From an uncultured Pseudomonas sp. (GTDB lineage Bacteria > Pseudomonadota > Gammaproteobacteria > Pseudomonadales > Pseudomonadaceae): 57,985 nucleotides of DNA. The notes under the pieces were generated by a model. It was given only the letters and a program-made list of their open reading frames with translations, ran no database searches and was not told the DNA's origin. This document shows, piece by piece, positions 9,819 to 21,300 of this stretch; within the stretch, counting starts at the first letter, position 1; each line of letters opens with the position of its first letter. A program made the position numbers and the translations under genes. The stretch spans positions 1 through 57,985 of the forward strand of contig NZ_CAMPHI010000034.1 in NCBI RefSeq assembly GCF_946885955.1, in the 5' to 3' direction.

Positions 9819-9848
9819 TAACAGGCCGTTTGAAAATCCACCTGCTAA
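9819..9848. repeat. Solo remnant of a MITE-like repeat end
   Basis: TAACAGGCCGTTTGAAAAT and the opposing CACCTGCTAA are the two ends of the repeat family also seen at 35430-35572 and 48085-48231, here with the interior lost. The TAG stop codon of thiO (9845-9847, read on the minus strand) lies inside the right end. Confidence 0.6.
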
Positions 9849-10939
9849 CCGAGGCGTCCAATCGGTGCATAAGGACTTGGATCGATAATCGGCTCGCGCC
9901 CGAGCAACAGATCGGCGAGCAAACGGCATGAGGCCGGCGCCAGCACCAAACCGTTGCGGTAATGCCCGCAGTTCAACCACAGCCCTTTGTGGCCGGGCAC
10001 CTCACCGATAAAGGGCAATCCGCCCGGCGACCCAGGTCGCAACCCCGCCCAGTGTTTGACCACCTCGGCGTCGGCCAATGCAGGCAACAATGCCGCCGCC
10101 GATGCCTTGAGACTAAGCAGCGCCTCCTCGGTGGGCACTTTATCGAAACCGACATGCTCGCGCGTACTGCCAATCAGGACATGTCCGTCGCGACGGGGAA
10201 TCGCATAGCGTCCGTCGGTCAATACGATGCTGGAGAGGAAGTCCTCCACACACTTGTAAAGAATCATCTGACCCTTCACCGGCTCGACTGGCAGTGCGAT
10301 ATCCAGGCTGCGCAACAATTCCCCGCTCCATGCCCCGGCAGCGACCACCACCTGGTCGGCCCGGATCTCTCCCGCAGCGGTACGCACCCCACAAACCCGC
10401 TCACCCTCGCGAATAAAGCCGGTCACCGCGCAGTGCTCATGCAGCGTCACGTTCGGCATCTGCACCAAGGCTGCACGCAATGCCTTGACCAAGCGCGGAT
10501 TGCGCACATTGGCCACCCCAGGCATATGCAACGCCCGGGAAAAACGCCTGGCTAACGCAGGCTCCGCCCGATACACCGCCTCGACGGGCACCGACCGCAT
10601 CGGCCGCCCCTCCCGCTCCGCCCACGCCAGCGGTGCAGCCGGCTCCTGATCGAGCCAATACAGCCCGGTGACATACACCTCCGGATCGATACCCGTATCG
10701 CTCCGCAACTGCTCGCCCAATTGCGGATAGAAATCCTGCGACCAATGCGCCAACGCCGTCACCGCCGGGCTATAGCGCCAAGGGTAAAGCGGCGAAACGA
10801 TACCTCCGCCGGCCCAGGAGGATTCGCTGCCCAGAGCCCCCTGATCGAGCAAGTAGACCTCGGCCCCTGCCTCGCCCAGCAAGCGCGCCGATAGCAAGCC
10901 GATGGCGCCACCGCCAATAATCACAATTGTTTCTGTCAC
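9845..10939 (-). CDS. thiO: Glycine oxidase ThiO (FAD-dependent)
   Basis: The protein has 364 aa from GTG 10939, chosen because AGGAG lies five bases upstream and the FAD-binding motif (IVIIGGGAIGLLSARLLGEA) then starts at residue 5; the longer frame from 11089 adds 50 unrelated residues. This flavoprotein oxidises glycine to iminoglycine for the thiazole ring of thiamine. The DAO fold is complete, with the C-terminal HWAGLRPGSPGGLPFIG and NCGHYRNGLVLAPA motifs. It is convergent with the cyclase operon and stands alone. Its stop codon lies in a repeat remnant. Confidence 0.93.
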   Translation of the reverse strand: MTETIVIIGGGAIGLLSARLLGEAGAEVYLLDQGALGSESSWAGGGIVSPLYPWRYSPAVTALAHWSQDFYPQLGEQLRSDTGIDPEVYVTGLYWLDQEPAAPLAWAEREGRPMRSVPVEAVYRAEPALARRFSRALHMPGVANVRNPRLVKALRAALVQMPNVTLHEHCAVTGFIREGERVCGVRTAAGEIRADQVVVAAGAWSGELLRSLDIALPVEPVKGQMILYKCVEDFLSSIVLTDGRYAIPRRDGHVLIGSTREHVGFDKVPTEEALLSLKASAAALLPALADAEVVKHWAGLRPGSPGGLPFIGEVPGHKGLWLNCGHYRNGLVLAPASCRLLADLLLGREPIIDPSPYAPIGRLG

Positions 10940-11070
10940 GCACACTCCTACGGCCCCCTTCGATCCCCTGAGTTGATAGCGGGCATGAGGGCTGTACCTA
11001 TGACTGAGTTTAAAAATCCGAGAAAGATAAATCAGGTTCGCCACAGGAACCAGCGCTTTGCAGACGAAAT

Positions 11071-11105
11071 AAAAAAGCGGAGGTATCAATACCTCCGCTT
11101 TTTAT
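11071..11105. terminator. Bidirectional intrinsic terminator after the pil operon
   Basis: A stem AAAAGCGGAGGTAT/ATACCTCCGCTTTT with flanking A and T runs gives a T-rich tail on both strands. On the minus strand it ends the pilin transcript whose last gene stops at 11181. It also shields thiO, which starts further left on the same strand. Confidence 0.88.
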
Positions 11106-11180
11106 CACCGCATAGAATGACCAATCGTTCCGAGTTAACCAGGCATCATGACAAATACCGAGCTTTCCTCATTGCGGCAC

Positions 11181-11648
11181 TCAACGCCGCCAGCAAGCTG
11201 CCAGGGTAGCGCCGGCCGCTTGACCTTTCGCCCCAGTATTGCTCAGGGTTAAGGTGCCGCAAGTATCATTGGCCATAGGCCCCTTTGGCACCGCTTGCAA
11301 GGTGTAGGCATATGCCGTCGGAGTACCGGAAAAACCGAGGTCGTAATATTTGCTCGTGCCGTCCTTCGGAGACTCGGTAAAAGGCAATACCGGCGCAGCG
11401 TTGGCCGCGGTCAAATACTTACCATTAGCCGTGTAGTAGCGCTCCATGAACTGCGCGAGCTCCGTTAGTGCGGTTTCGGCATCCACACGCCTCGCCTTAC
11501 GCACATAGTCATCAAAGGAGGGATACGCAATCGCGGCTAGAATCCCGATGATCACAACCACAATCATCATTTCGATCAGCGTAAACCCTTTGCTAGCCGA
11601 GACGCCTTGGATTTCATCCGAGGACAACTTACAAAAAGACCGAGTCAT
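11181..11648 (-). CDS. pilE: Type IV minor pilin PilE
   Basis: The 155-aa protein has a prepilin leader ending SASKG, cleaved before [20 protein letters not shown], with Glu5 of the mature protein present. The rest of the first helix ([21 protein letters not shown]) and the C-terminal Cys pair ([12 protein letters not shown]) fit PilE-type minor pilins. In Pseudomonas these form the pilus priming complex with FimU, PilV, PilW, PilX and PilY1. The ATG overlaps the pilY1 stop codon (TGATGA). The leader before the cleavage site is long (about 20 residues). PilY2, present between these genes in P. aeruginosa, is absent. Confidence 0.92.
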   Translation of the reverse strand: MTRSFCKLSSDEIQGVSASKGFTLIEMMIVVVIIGILAAIAYPSFDDYVRKARRVDAETALTELAQFMERYYTANGKYLTAANAAPVLPFTESPKDGTSKYYDLGFSGTPTAYAYTLQAVPKGPMANDTCGTLTLSNTGAKGQAAGATLAACWRR

Positions 11649-14600
11649 CAGTTGTCCCTCACTTCATGCCAGGACTGACGGCCATAACGCTGCGAGACCG
11701 GTTGCGGAATACATTTGGGAGCGGCACCACTGGACCCGGCAAAACATAGCCACTTGTACAGCGAAGTTACGCCCTTGCTGACTCCATCGTCCACATCGGA
11801 GATGCCTGTCCAAGGTATATCGCCTTCATCATCATCGATGCTCACCATGTCGTTACTATCCAGAACGCCATCGCCGTTGGTATCGAAATAAACATAGTTA
11901 AGGCGAGCACCGCTGGACAGATTGACAGCCATGATCCAGCTGGTTCCGCCGAAAGCACAAGGATCGGCCGAAGGAGTCATGGTGGTAAAGATGACGCGGT
12001 CACTACGCAGGGTAGCCTTGGCTACTATGCGCTCACCTAGCGCTCCGGTAGCGCCTTCGCCTGCCTGCCACGCGAGGTCGAGGTACCAGCCTTTATCACT
12101 CGCTTGTATTGCGTTCTGAGTAATGGCTCGCCCCTGATTGCCATCGCTGAGCGTTGCCTCTGCAATAATCTCTTGTTCGCGCAAATTACCGCGACCATTG
12201 ATCAGCGCCCCCCTGTCGATAATTCCGTAGAAGGTATCTATCGCTGGGCTTTCAGGAATTTCATTGTCGCCGGTCCGATAAAAGCTTCCGGTACCAAAAA
12301 ACACCATATGTTCATTCTGATCGCTGAAAGCGGATACCAGCGGCGCGGTAATGGCCTGTCGCGCACCATCATCATCCTTGGCGATAAACAACGGACTACT
12401 GCCCAACGAGCTCGGAATCCCCCAGGTGGAAGGGTTACTTCCACTCAGATCAAGCCGCCAGAGATTACCCAAGGTGTCGGCAACATAAACCCGATCGGCA
12501 ACCAGATCGGCATCGGTGTCGGAGGCCAGGGGAGCTCCCAGGCCGCCGGTTGTGGCAAGGGTGAACTCCTTGATTACGCTCCCGTCAGCGGCATCCAGCA
12601 CCCAGACTTTGCCGTTGGTGGTTGCGCTATCGTGATAGCCGCTACTGACGATTACCCCAAACTTGTTGTTGGGCAAAGCGACCAGTGCTGATTGTCCAAT
12701 GGTGTAACCCATGTCCGGGTGGCTGAACTCCCACATGACGCTGTCGCTCGACATGTCGTCCGGGTCGGTCACATCGAGGGCAAATATACTTTTTCCGCCG
12801 GCACCCGTACTACCTACAACCATGGTACGCCAGCCTGTATCTTCGCCCAGCCAGACGTCTGAAACCCGCGGAGTGCCGTCGACATAATAACGGTGGGAAT
12901 AGGCCGAATCAGTCAGATGAATCAGGTTGCCCATAATGTTGTTTGGCACATAGGCGAAGAGCTCTCCCCCTCCGTTGGTCGCAGACTCATCACTGACTCT
13001 GGCATCAAAACCGTGCAGCATGCCGTCATTGGCCCCCACTATGACCAGTGGCGTACGATTCTGATACGCATCCGAGGCACGGAACGCAGTGTAAGCTTCC
13101 GCTACTTCTCCATCGTTCCAATCCAGCCGGGAGTATCCAAAATTCTGCTTGTAGATGAATTGCGGATCCGAGTTGACTATATCGCCCAAACGGCTACTGC
13201 GCTGACGGAAGGGCTGAGTGCGATCGTCATCCGATATCTCCAGCGACCGATCGCCCCGCAGGAAGGCCAGGCGGTTCTCCGCCATAGTGGTGTCTGCTTC
13301 CCCTTCCTTGATGAACATATTGCGTTGCGCCGCGTCGAGGCTGCTCCATGTGAAGTCGATACCAGTGGTCGAGCGCAGTGGACCATTAACCGAGTCTTCC
13401 GTAGGAGGAGGGCTGGTAAAAATATGCCTATTGGATACATCGGCCAGACTATCCAACGCGCTGGCAGCGCTCCAGGTTGCATCGGCTTCGACAACACCGT
13501 CGCTGCCGATTTTTTTTGCCAAAAGATCACCATTCCACCGCTTGCTATTGAGCAACGATTGAAAGACAGCTGTATCGGTTTCAAGTCGGGTCGAATTAGT
13601 CGCCAGCGATGCAGTAGTGCTCTCTACTTCATTAGCAATTTGAGCGAATGCCAACTTCAGACTTTCGATCATTTTGGCTGCGTCGCTGGCAACATAGAAG
13701 TTATCAGGGCGCGGGTAATCTGTGGCGAGCAGATCCGAAGTGGTGTGCCACCATGACTCAGGTAGCGCTTCGCTCCGCGAGTAAGGATCACCGAAGTTTC
13801 CAGGCACTTTGAAGCCGCCGTATTTGGCCGCCAACCAATACTGGTTACTGGATTTCCCTGCTAACACTTCATTTTCGCGAACATCCACCCAATAGGTAGA
13901 AACTGTCTGAGTGCCAGAAACATCATCACGCAAGTCTTTGGTATGGGCATCATAAGCAAGGCCTGCTATGTATGCAGAGTTACCACGACCGGTAAACGGA
14001 GTGTTGATGGTAATCCCTTCCAACGCTGCGACCTTAGCAGTCGCCGTAACAACATTAATTGTATCGTCCGAACTAACTTCGCTTGGAACTGCCGGCTCTT
14101 CAGACATGTTGCTATTACCTGGAAGATTCTTATCGCGATGCGTGTTGGTGTCTCCAATGCCTAATATTACGTTTTTTTGGCAGGCATACTGGATGGGATC
14201 AACCCAGTTGGTGATAACCGGAAAGCCATCGGATAACTCATAGCGAGCAGTGGCATCTCCGGTTATCGTGGAATAGGCTGATACATTTCCTTGATTTTTG
14301 AAATAGCGAAGCGATGTATAAAAAAGCTCGCTTACAGGGTCGATACTTTTATGATTTTTAGTGGTCATCTGACCAAATTTATTCAGATAGTTGATGACCC
14401 CACTATCCACCACTGCTGCATTGGTGGCTGTTGCATCCGCTGGATTTGGATTTTTAACCAACACCCCCGTAGTCGCGTCCCACTCATTGGCGGTATTGGC
14501 TTGGTTTCCGGCAATACCAGGTACGCGAACGGTTTGACCGACAAATTTCTGCTGGGCACGCAATACACCGCCATCGCGCAGAATGGCATGATCATTCAGA

Positions 14601-15412
14601 TAACCAAAAACGCTGTAACGAATATCACTGGAGTATTGTTGTATCAACCCTTCTGGCTTATAGCCTTGTGAATAGCGCTCACAGTTATTCTCCAGACCGA
14701 TAGTAGAATCGCAAACTTTTACTCGAATATAAACCTCAAATACCTGATTACCATTACCAACAAGATTGGTGTCTGAGGTATAATCGCTTACAGGTCCTGT
14801 CCAATCACCATTCAGGGTAAATCGCATACGACTACCTAAACCGTCGATGCGTGTATTGAAACTACTCCAATTTGCAGGCGTTGCACCACTCACTTTGGCG
14901 CCCCCCGAAATCCCCCGCCTACCACTGGTGTTTTGCCCTGTGTGTCGGGCTTTTTCCAGCCAGGTTTCGGTAGGCGTATCCTTGACGCGGTACCCACCTG
15001 TCAGCGCACTTCGAAAAGGATCGATAGTCTGAGTTGCGGCCCAGTTAAGGTAATTACCGCTCCATAGATTACCGGTGCAGGTACGCTCGGCATTTATGGA
15101 CACGGGGTAAAAATGGCTATTTCGTCTATCGCTATTAACCGAGTCGTGGCTGTAGTCGTAACATTTATCGGAGTCAAAATAACCAACATATTTGTTGCTG
15201 ACAGAATAGCTCCCAAGATTGGCCATACTGATGATGGTCGGCCACTCAACTGAAGGAACCAGAGCAAGGTTACCGGGCACACTTCCACCACCAAGTAACA
15301 ATGGCGATTGGGAAACATCCGCATGAGCAATCGAGGCAAACATGACGGTAAATGACATCACGAAGGCGAGCCCCGTGTTCAGTAGCTTATAACGGCGAGC
15401 GAGGCTTTCCAT
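11648..15412 (-). CDS. pilY1: Type IV pilus tip adhesin/assembly protein PilY1 (copy 1)
   Basis: The protein has 1254 aa with SD TAGGAG before ATG 15412. A signal peptide of about 31 residues ends IAHA. The N-terminal 600 residues show no clear DxSxS-type metal site. The C-terminal half is the PilY1 beta-propeller ([49 protein letters not shown]). Two EF-hand-like loops are visible: DTDADLVAD at about residue 965, in the place of the known PilY1 calcium site, and DTNGDGVLD at about 1177. PilY1 primes pilus assembly, regulates retraction through calcium, and acts as surface adhesin and mechanosensor. It lies between pilX and pilE and differs strongly from the copy at 18308-21697. Confidence 0.93.
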   Translation of the reverse strand: MESLARRYKLLNTGLAFVMSFTVMFASIAHADVSQSPLLLGGGSVPGNLALVPSVEWPTIISMANLGSYSVSNKYVGYFDSDKCYDYSHDSVNSDRRNSHFYPVSINAERTCTGNLWSGNYLNWAATQTIDPFRSALTGGYRVKDTPTETWLEKARHTGQNTSGRRGISGGAKVSGATPANWSSFNTRIDGLGSRMRFTLNGDWTGPVSDYTSDTNLVGNGNQVFEVYIRVKVCDSTIGLENNCERYSQGYKPEGLIQQYSSDIRYSVFGYLNDHAILRDGGVLRAQQKFVGQTVRVPGIAGNQANTANEWDATTGVLVKNPNPADATATNAAVVDSGVINYLNKFGQMTTKNHKSIDPVSELFYTSLRYFKNQGNVSAYSTITGDATARYELSDGFPVITNWVDPIQYACQKNVILGIGDTNTHRDKNLPGNSNMSEEPAVPSEVSSDDTINVVTATAKVAALEGITINTPFTGRGNSAYIAGLAYDAHTKDLRDDVSGTQTVSTYWVDVRENEVLAGKSSNQYWLAAKYGGFKVPGNFGDPYSRSEALPESWWHTTSDLLATDYPRPDNFYVASDAAKMIESLKLAFAQIANEVESTTASLATNSTRLETDTAVFQSLLNSKRWNGDLLAKKIGSDGVVEADATWSAASALDSLADVSNRHIFTSPPPTEDSVNGPLRSTTGIDFTWSSLDAAQRNMFIKEGEADTTMAENRLAFLRGDRSLEISDDDRTQPFRQRSSRLGDIVNSDPQFIYKQNFGYSRLDWNDGEVAEAYTAFRASDAYQNRTPLVIVGANDGMLHGFDARVSDESATNGGGELFAYVPNNIMGNLIHLTDSAYSHRYYVDGTPRVSDVWLGEDTGWRTMVVGSTGAGGKSIFALDVTDPDDMSSDSVMWEFSHPDMGYTIGQSALVALPNNKFGVIVSSGYHDSATTNGKVWVLDAADGSVIKEFTLATTGGLGAPLASDTDADLVADRVYVADTLGNLWRLDLSGSNPSTWGIPSSLGSSPLFIAKDDDGARQAITAPLVSAFSDQNEHMVFFGTGSFYRTGDNEIPESPAIDTFYGIIDRGALINGRGNLREQEIIAEATLSDGNQGRAITQNAIQASDKGWYLDLAWQAGEGATGALGERIVAKATLRSDRVIFTTMTPSADPCAFGGTSWIMAVNLSSGARLNYVYFDTNGDGVLDSNDMVSIDDDEGDIPWTGISDVDDGVSKGVTSLYKWLCFAGSSGAAPKCIPQPVSQRYGRQSWHEVRDN

Positions 15413-15450
15413 CGCTATGACTCCTAAAGAGCACTTATGAAGTTGGTCAT

Positions 15451-15930
15451 TTATTGCTCGACCAGAAAAATCGAACGCAGCTCAACATGGGAGACAACCT
15501 CTCCATCCGAATCGCGTTGCATACCATACCCATCGCCCTCAACCCTCACGAGGGCCCCCTCATCATCGAGAGGTTCGCCGGCTGCGGTATTGGTACGCAG
15601 ATTGGCGAGTAGAGTCACCTTGTAAGCCGGCTCCTGCGCAACGCCGGGGAAATCCTCATAAGTACCTGTCGGCGAGGTCGACTCCAGTGCGCTTAGAGTA
15701 TTATTTAAAAACATGTCGCCTATTACTTTCTCGCCTTGCCGTAATGCAGCCTCCGCGGCATGCTGTGCAAGGCCGCTATCACGCATGTTACCGGCCATAT
15801 TTTCTTGCAGGGAGGTTCCACGCATACTGCTCAGACCAATGATGGTCAGCAATAACAACATAACCATGGCGATGATCAGAGTTGCGCCACGCTGGCTATG
15901 TCTAGGCATTGAAATTAATGCTCGATTCAT
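15451..15930 (-). CDS. pilX: Type IV minor pilin PilX
   Basis: The 159-aa protein has a prepilin-like N-terminus MPRHSQRG cleaved before ATLIIAMVMLLLLTIIGL. Glu5 of normal pilins is replaced, as is usual for PilX. The conserved SMRGTSLQENMAGNMRDSGLAQHAAEAALRQGE-type helix (about residues 38-70) is present. It is part of the priming complex at the pilus tip. ATG overlaps the pilW TGA by four bases. Confidence 0.92.
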   Translation of the reverse strand: MNRALISMPRHSQRGATLIIAMVMLLLLTIIGLSSMRGTSLQENMAGNMRDSGLAQHAAEAALRQGEKVIGDMFLNNTLSALESTSPTGTYEDFPGVAQEPAYKVTLLANLRTNTAAGEPLDDEGALVRVEGDGYGMQRDSDGEVVSHVELRSIFLVEQ

Positions 15931-16925
15931 GGGAGGCGATTCCTGATACCTATAGTGGTCGAAAAAACCTGCGCCAAGCGTCGGTCGTCTATGGTTACCG
16001 AAGACCCATTAAAATCAATTGTTTGGTTTTCCGAAACCACATTTATATCTGGACTGACAAGCAATAAAGAAACACGAACCGACACCACATTATCCCAATT
16101 AGCCACACTACTTGCCGTGACATAACTGGAGACCTGTTTATTTCCATCAGCAACGCCATAAAGTATCTGCATATCCTGAACACCCTCGATCAACTCCTCA
16201 TCAACGGGCGCCCCAGAAGTGAAGGTAATTCGACGAAGTGAACGCAGATTGCCAGCAGCGTTATCACCTATGTAGTAACTGACACTTTTTAACTTGAGGA
16301 TCTCCATAGATGAATCATAGGCATGACTAAATGAGTTACTGCCAGGGTTCTTGTTACCAGGCGATCCTGTGCTGCCTCTCGATAATGAATGAGCGCTAGC
16401 ATTGCTACGATTCTGAAACATATCGCAACCTGAAAGATCAGAAACAATAATTATCGTACCTTGCGCAATACCACTCTCCGCAGTCAGGTTAATAGTATTC
16501 GCATTAGCAGGCGTATTCCCGCTTGCCGTTACCCCAGAAAGGTTAGAGGCATATTTTACGTGAATCACATCGCCCGCGACACGACTGGCCACCCATGAAG
16601 GGGCGGAGTCGGTTCTGCCATCTACAATCTTTGTGAAATCAAATAAATCGGAGTTATACCCTGTTCCACTTTCATTCAACAAGTTATTCAATTCACTAAT
16701 ACATTCCCCGTGATATCCGGCATTACGAATATCATTGGTCAGAAAATCAATGGCAAAACGCCCACTCTCTTGGACACGAGACAATGCATTGTTAGTGCTA
16801 TATGTTTGCTTGCTCGCCAGAAATATTTGCAGAACCGCTGCGGTGATAAGAAGGCCAAGAACCAAGGCAACCAATAACTCTATGAGCGAAAGGCCTTTTT
16901 GCTGTTTCGGAAAAGTATTGATCAT
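15927..16925 (-). CDS. pilW: Type IV minor pilin PilW
   Basis: The 332-aa protein has a leader MINTFPKQQKG followed by LSLIELLVALVLGLLITAA, with Glu5 present. It shows the PilW pattern SRVQESGRFAIDFLTNDIRNAGYHGEC and a C-terminal VRVSLLLVSPDINV strand. It is one of the larger minor pilins, linking PilX and PilV in the priming complex. Both ends overlap neighbours by four bases (ATGA), so pilV, pilW and pilX are translationally coupled. Confidence 0.93.
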   Translation of the reverse strand: MINTFPKQQKGLSLIELLVALVLGLLITAAVLQIFLASKQTYSTNNALSRVQESGRFAIDFLTNDIRNAGYHGECISELNNLLNESGTGYNSDLFDFTKIVDGRTDSAPSWVASRVAGDVIHVKYASNLSGVTASGNTPANANTINLTAESGIAQGTIIIVSDLSGCDMFQNRSNASAHSLSRGSTGSPGNKNPGSNSFSHAYDSSMEILKLKSVSYYIGDNAAGNLRSLRRITFTSGAPVDEELIEGVQDMQILYGVADGNKQVSSYVTASSVANWDNVVSVRVSLLLVSPDINVVSENQTIDFNGSSVTIDDRRLAQVFSTTIGIRNRLP

Positions 16926-17389
16926 ATTTCGGTCCTGTAAACGAAAGTTTCAATACCATCCTCGGCATTACTATCCACTTCTTTTATTCGACCTCGATTA
17001 TCATTCCAACGTATGGAAATACTAACCAGCGTTCCCGTTTTCTCAACCTTCCCGGTCCCTTCTGGCAAGCTTAAGGCGAGAGTATTCAACCACTCGGCTT
17101 TATCTTTTTGCGCCTGGGTACCGCTTACCGAATTCGCACTGGAGGAATCAGGGAAATCAAAAACATAAGCATCACCAAGGGCGGCATCACGGTTTGCACG
17201 CATCCGATCAGCCAGGTCATAGGCAAGCACCGTTACCTGCGAGCGATAATAGGCACTTTGATTACTCTGCACACTTGTGACCTGCAGTAGGGCCAACCCC
17301 AATAGCCCAATGGAAAGAATGACCAGAGTTATAAGAACCTCGATAAGTGTTGTACCTTGCTGACGATATAGAAGGGGAAAAGGTATCAT
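16922..17389 (-). CDS. pilV: Type IV minor pilin PilV
   Basis: The 155-aa protein has a leader ending YRQQG and a mature start TTLIEVLITLVILSIGLLGLA with Glu5. The QVTVLAYDLADRMRANRDAA segment is a PilV hallmark. The C-terminus (VSISIRWNDNRG) is a typical final beta strand. ATG overlaps the last base of the fimU stop codon. Confidence 0.92.
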   Translation of the reverse strand: MIPFPLLYRQQGTTLIEVLITLVILSIGLLGLALLQVTSVQSNQSAYYRSQVTVLAYDLADRMRANRDAALGDAYVFDFPDSSSANSVSGTQAQKDKAEWLNTLALSLPEGTGKVEKTGTLVSISIRWNDNRGRIKEVDSNAEDGIETFVYRTEI

Positions 17390-17856
17390 TAGCAGTCATC
17401 CTTACTCAAAGTAACGGACCCAGTCACGGAAACGGCAATCTGCTGTTTTTGTTTGCCATTACAACTGGAAGGCTCAACAGATAGGCTGGTGGCACCGGCC
17501 ATCCCACTGCTCTGGAAGGTCACTCCGGTATTCGGCCCGACCACTGCGAGCCCCTGCGCGGCGTCCCAGACCTTGATCACATTGCCATCAGCAAGTATTA
17601 GCCAGCCACCGGCCCAATCCGTTCCATTTTCGCAGCCGCTACCAGCAGCATTCCTGCGACAAACAACGACCGACTTACGACGCTTGACAGCCTCTGAACG
17701 GGCAAGCTGGAGAGCCCCTTGGAGCTCGCTACCCAGCGATGAGGCGCGACTATCCCGCAACATGCCACTAAACGAAGGAACCGCGATACCAAGCACTATG
17801 GCAAGCACTGCAAGCGTGACCATCAGTTCGATAAGAGTGAAACCTTTTTGCGGCAT
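17389..17856 (-). CDS. fimU: Type IV minor pilin FimU (GspH/FimT family)
   Basis: The protein has 155 aa from ATG 17856, which has GGAG eight bases upstream; the longer frame from 17973 is not needed. The leader MPQKG is followed by FTLIELMVTLAVLAIVLGIAV. The GspH domain is visible (SELQGALQLARSEAVKRRKSVVVCRR, then WAGGWLILAD). Cys pairs near 106-114 and the C-terminus fit FimU. It is the first gene of the minus-strand set fimU-pilV-pilW-pilX-pilY1-pilE. FimU connects the tip complex to the major pilin in P. aeruginosa. Confidence 0.9.
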   Translation of the reverse strand: MPQKGFTLIELMVTLAVLAIVLGIAVPSFSGMLRDSRASSLGSELQGALQLARSEAVKRRKSVVVCRRNAAGSGCENGTDWAGGWLILADGNVIKVWDAAQGLAVVGPNTGVTFQSSGMAGATSLSVEPSSCNGKQKQQIAVSVTGSVTLSKDDC

Positions 17857-18010
17857 AGTGCTCACTCCATAGATACCATCAAATAGCACAGGATCAGCCT
17901 TCTCTCTCGGCTTTGCTCCGTAGACAAACGGTAAAAAAAACCAGATCGACGGCCATTCATCGTCGGTGATCATACCCGCTTGGTACGATCGCTTTAAATT
18001 GCCATCATCT

Positions 18011-18052
18011 AAAACTGCGACTTTGCCCTACAAAACTGCGCATTTGCCCTAC
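18011..18052. repeat. Tandem 21-base repeat in the inter-operon spacer
   Basis: Two adjacent 21-base units begin AAAACTGCG and end TTTGCCCTAC or ATTTGCCCTAC; they differ at two positions only. Multiple short repeats like this occur at the ends of some insertion sequences (for example the IS21 group) or at regulator binding sites. No transposase is nearby. Confidence 0.7.
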
Positions 18053-18093
18053 AAGGCGTGATAGATGGCACAACGTCTCCCTATTCTGCTTGG

Positions 18094-18291
18094 TTAGAGC
18101 CAAGCCGTATAAGTCGATGCGCTAGGAGCGCTCACTGATGAGTCATCAGCCGTCCAGGAAAAGGAATCAGATTTACTGCTGCCCGACTTGTACTGATTAG
18201 CAGGCTCATGAGCTAGGTGCTTCCTCGGGTCAGCCAGCAGCAAGCGATGGCCATGAGGCGGGGCTACGCGCGACAAGGGCAACGCAGCCAC
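18094..18291 (-). CDS. Doubtful small ORF between pilin operons
   Basis: A frame of 65 codons starts at GTG 18291, in the same direction as the pilin genes. The N-terminal half is Pro/His/Arg-rich (PPHGHRLLLADPRKHLAHE) and the C-terminal half Ser-rich (SGSSKSDSFSWTADDSSVS). I do not recognise it, and it has no good ribosome-binding site. It could be a fragment left by a mobile element, given the tandem repeat beside it. Confidence 0.2.
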   Translation of the reverse strand: MAALPLSRVAPPHGHRLLLADPRKHLAHEPANQYKSGSSKSDSFSWTADDSSVSAPSASTYTAWL

Positions 18292-18307
18292 ACCATAGCT
18301 CTAATCG

Positions 18308-21300
18308 TTAACGATCCACTTCGGAATTCCAGTAAATACGACGGCGGGTGTCATCAAGCGTCGGCTTGATTTCCGTTGGCTTCAAGCCTTCACAACCGAT
18401 GCAAACGGTGACAGTTTCAGTCTCACAACTAGCCCCCACGCAATCGGGATCTTTCAATACCGAGACGGTACTGATGGTTGGCGCAATTGGCATGCCCCCG
18501 CCAGTAATGACTTCAGAACGGTTGCGGCCGCATGCCGAGCCGTTAAACAGACTCATGGCGTACCCCTTAGCAACTCCCAACGGCCTAGTACAGAGACCAA
18601 CCTGAGTACCTCCAGGCTGATAGGAATTGAACAACACATCACCCGCAATAGCAGCCGGATTCACTATCTGCTCACCGCGCCCTGGCATGCTCATGAACCA
18701 ACCGCGCTGCTCTGTACCAGGGTAAATCCCGTCAGCGTCACAATTCGGCTCCGCCGTTGCATTATTCATAAGCTGGCCATCTAGATCGACAGCGGCATCG
18801 CTCGCCGGGTAATCCAGAACTACGTAAAAACGATCGTCCACTTCATCCACATAAGGATAATTACTCTCCAGCGGCCGCTCCCGGTTTCCCGATCCTAGGG
18901 CGAGATACACCTTACCCAGATAGGGTAGCAACGCAGGTGCATTCATGAACTTCCGCGAGCCTCCCTGGGTATATGCAACCTTGGTGATTGCCCAATCATC
19001 GATCGCCTGAGCTGTGAGCGGTTCTGTTACAGGATCTGCAAAATTAATTCGCCAGATGTTGCCACCAGTATCTACTGCATATGCATAGTCAACCCTGCCG
19101 TCACTGTTCACATCGACGGTATTAATATCTGCGACGACCCCAGCTGTAGTAGCAAAACTCTTGAGCAGCTCACCAGTAGCAGCATTGAGCACATACACTG
19201 CATTTCCTTTTGAAGGATTATTCACCGCCGCATAGTCGCAGGTCGTTACAGAGGCATCGGTATCTTCACAAGCGTCAAGACCACCACCAAAAATAACCAC
19301 CCGAACATCCGAAAACTGGCCTGCATTCAGAGGATCCGGAATCTTGATGATCGCTCCCTTTGGAGTAGACCACGTCTGTCCAAGCGCTTCAAAACCACTG
19401 TCGCACCCGACATCGGAATCCATATCTGGGCACCCTCGCCGCCAAAGCAAAGCAGGAGCATCAGGATCCGTCACATTCAACGCATAGACCATGCGCCCAC
19501 CTCGACGCATGGTCGGGTAGATATAAGCAAGATCCACCTGATTATCAGCGTCATAACTCACAATCTGGCCGATGGATCCATCGAAAAAGTAATCCTTGGG
19601 TTCTGGTGCCGCCTCATCAGGATTCGCATCCTGGTTAGGAAAAGCCACACGAGGTGAGTTGTCATAAAGCCGCTGCAAACTACTGAAGTGCTCGGGCGCC
19701 ACCAACCCCCATAACTCGCTACCAGTAGATGTAGAAATGGCCCGGAACAAACCGTCGTTGCTACCGTAATAAACGACGGTGCCTGCATCGCCGTAGTTGA
19801 TCGGTAGCGGCCTCGAATGGATAACATCGCCATGAATGCTAGGCCTTCCATTGGATCCGCCAGACGTCTCGCCAACACCTACCGAACTACCCCGAAAATA
19901 ATTATAAACGCTGGTACCGCCAATGCTCGCCGCATAGCTAGCACTAGTAAACGCGGTCAGTCCGTCAGCACCAACAGTCAATAGATTGCGCGCAGCTATA
20001 TCGCTATTACGAGTGACTTGAGCGACACCGCCTTTCTCCACAAAAGGTCCGTCCGGCAAATCGGACCAGACGCTATTAAGGCTAGATACACACTGACTGC
20101 GCGGCGAAGGAGTTATACCAAGATCATTCCAATATTCTCCCGAATCCACACTCCAGAAACTCTCCGCACATTCGGTAGCGAAACCACTCAAGGGGTTAAC
20201 AGCTTGATCACCTTGAGCATCAGCCAATTCGACCTTATTGCCAAAAAGGCCTAACTGGTAACGCTTCAAGTTACCAAACCATCTTGGGGCAGCAGCTTGG
20301 TCCGGGCGAAACATACCGATAAAGACTTCGTTCTCATTCTGCGCCCGATTGGTCGCACTCAACGGCAGGGTCACTGCGGCGAAAGTCGAACTCACCGAAA
20401 GTATCTTGGATAAGACATCATTAAAGGCTGCCTCGATGGCCTCTTCATTGGAAGCAGCATAATAGCTCCCCCCCCCCACATCGGCAGCACTACGCAACAA
20501 GCCGGAATGGCTAGAGTTCTGCTGCGCATTGAATACGTCAACAGTGAACATATTGACTTCAACACGAGTGGTTAGGGGGTCGCCATCGTCTACAGGCAGA
20601 GAAATAGGAATGCCATAAGTCTTAAGAAACTTAGCCCAATCATCCAGGTTCCAATCAACACCGGCCGTAGTGTTATATTCTCCTGTCGGCGTAACGGTTG
20701 TTGTTGTACTGGTCGACTGAACATTCAATTTATATCTATTGCTCGCACAACCTGACGAGCTAGCTGGAGTGGACGAACAGGAACAGTCACTCACCCCATC
20801 ACAGAGGCCACCAGCCGAGGACTCTGCAGTAGTACAAGCACTAACACCATTATTATTGGTCTGATAACACTGCGCCGAAGCGCCAAGAACCTCGGTATCC
20901 GTATTTATAACTGTTGTAAGCAGCGGAATCGGCAACGGAGAACCACTTGCCTGCCCAGCCAACTTATCGGCAGTATCCTCTACACCGGCATACAGATCTG
21001 CCAGGAAAGCACTATTGTCCGCACTATCTGTCGAAGGACCACTATTATTGGGATTACCAACAAAAATCACATTGAGATTGGTGCAGATATTGTCCGAACT
21101 TAATGGCGAGCGAAATAACGAATACTGCGTACTATAACCATCCGGATCAGCCCTAACTTCCCCCGCAGGCAACCCGCCAGCGTCTGGAGTACCTGCGCCA
21201 CCGTGAGACTGCTCCAACCCCGCCAAATAGCTGTACACATCGCGCATCAAGTTGCCATAAGGCGTACCCGAATTACGTTTTTCTTTATTGCCATTAATAT

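Larger units (their letters stand above)
17857..18307. other. Spacer between the two minor-pilin operons
   Basis: This 451-base spacer contains the likely promoter region of fimU, an imperfect 21-base tandem repeat (18011-18052), and a doubtful 65-codon minus-strand frame (18094-18291). No clear terminator hairpin follows the upstream pilY1 copy (stop at 18308), so read-through from one operon into the other is possible. Confidence 0.5.

Noticed and set aside
20461..20480. Run of C residues in the second pilY1, possible phase-variable tract or frameshift
   Set aside because: The tract (CCCCCCCC in AGCTCCCCCCCCCAC) is short and the reading frame stays open on both sides; it encodes Gly residues in DVGGGSYYA. 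Slippage is possible but there is no evidence for it.
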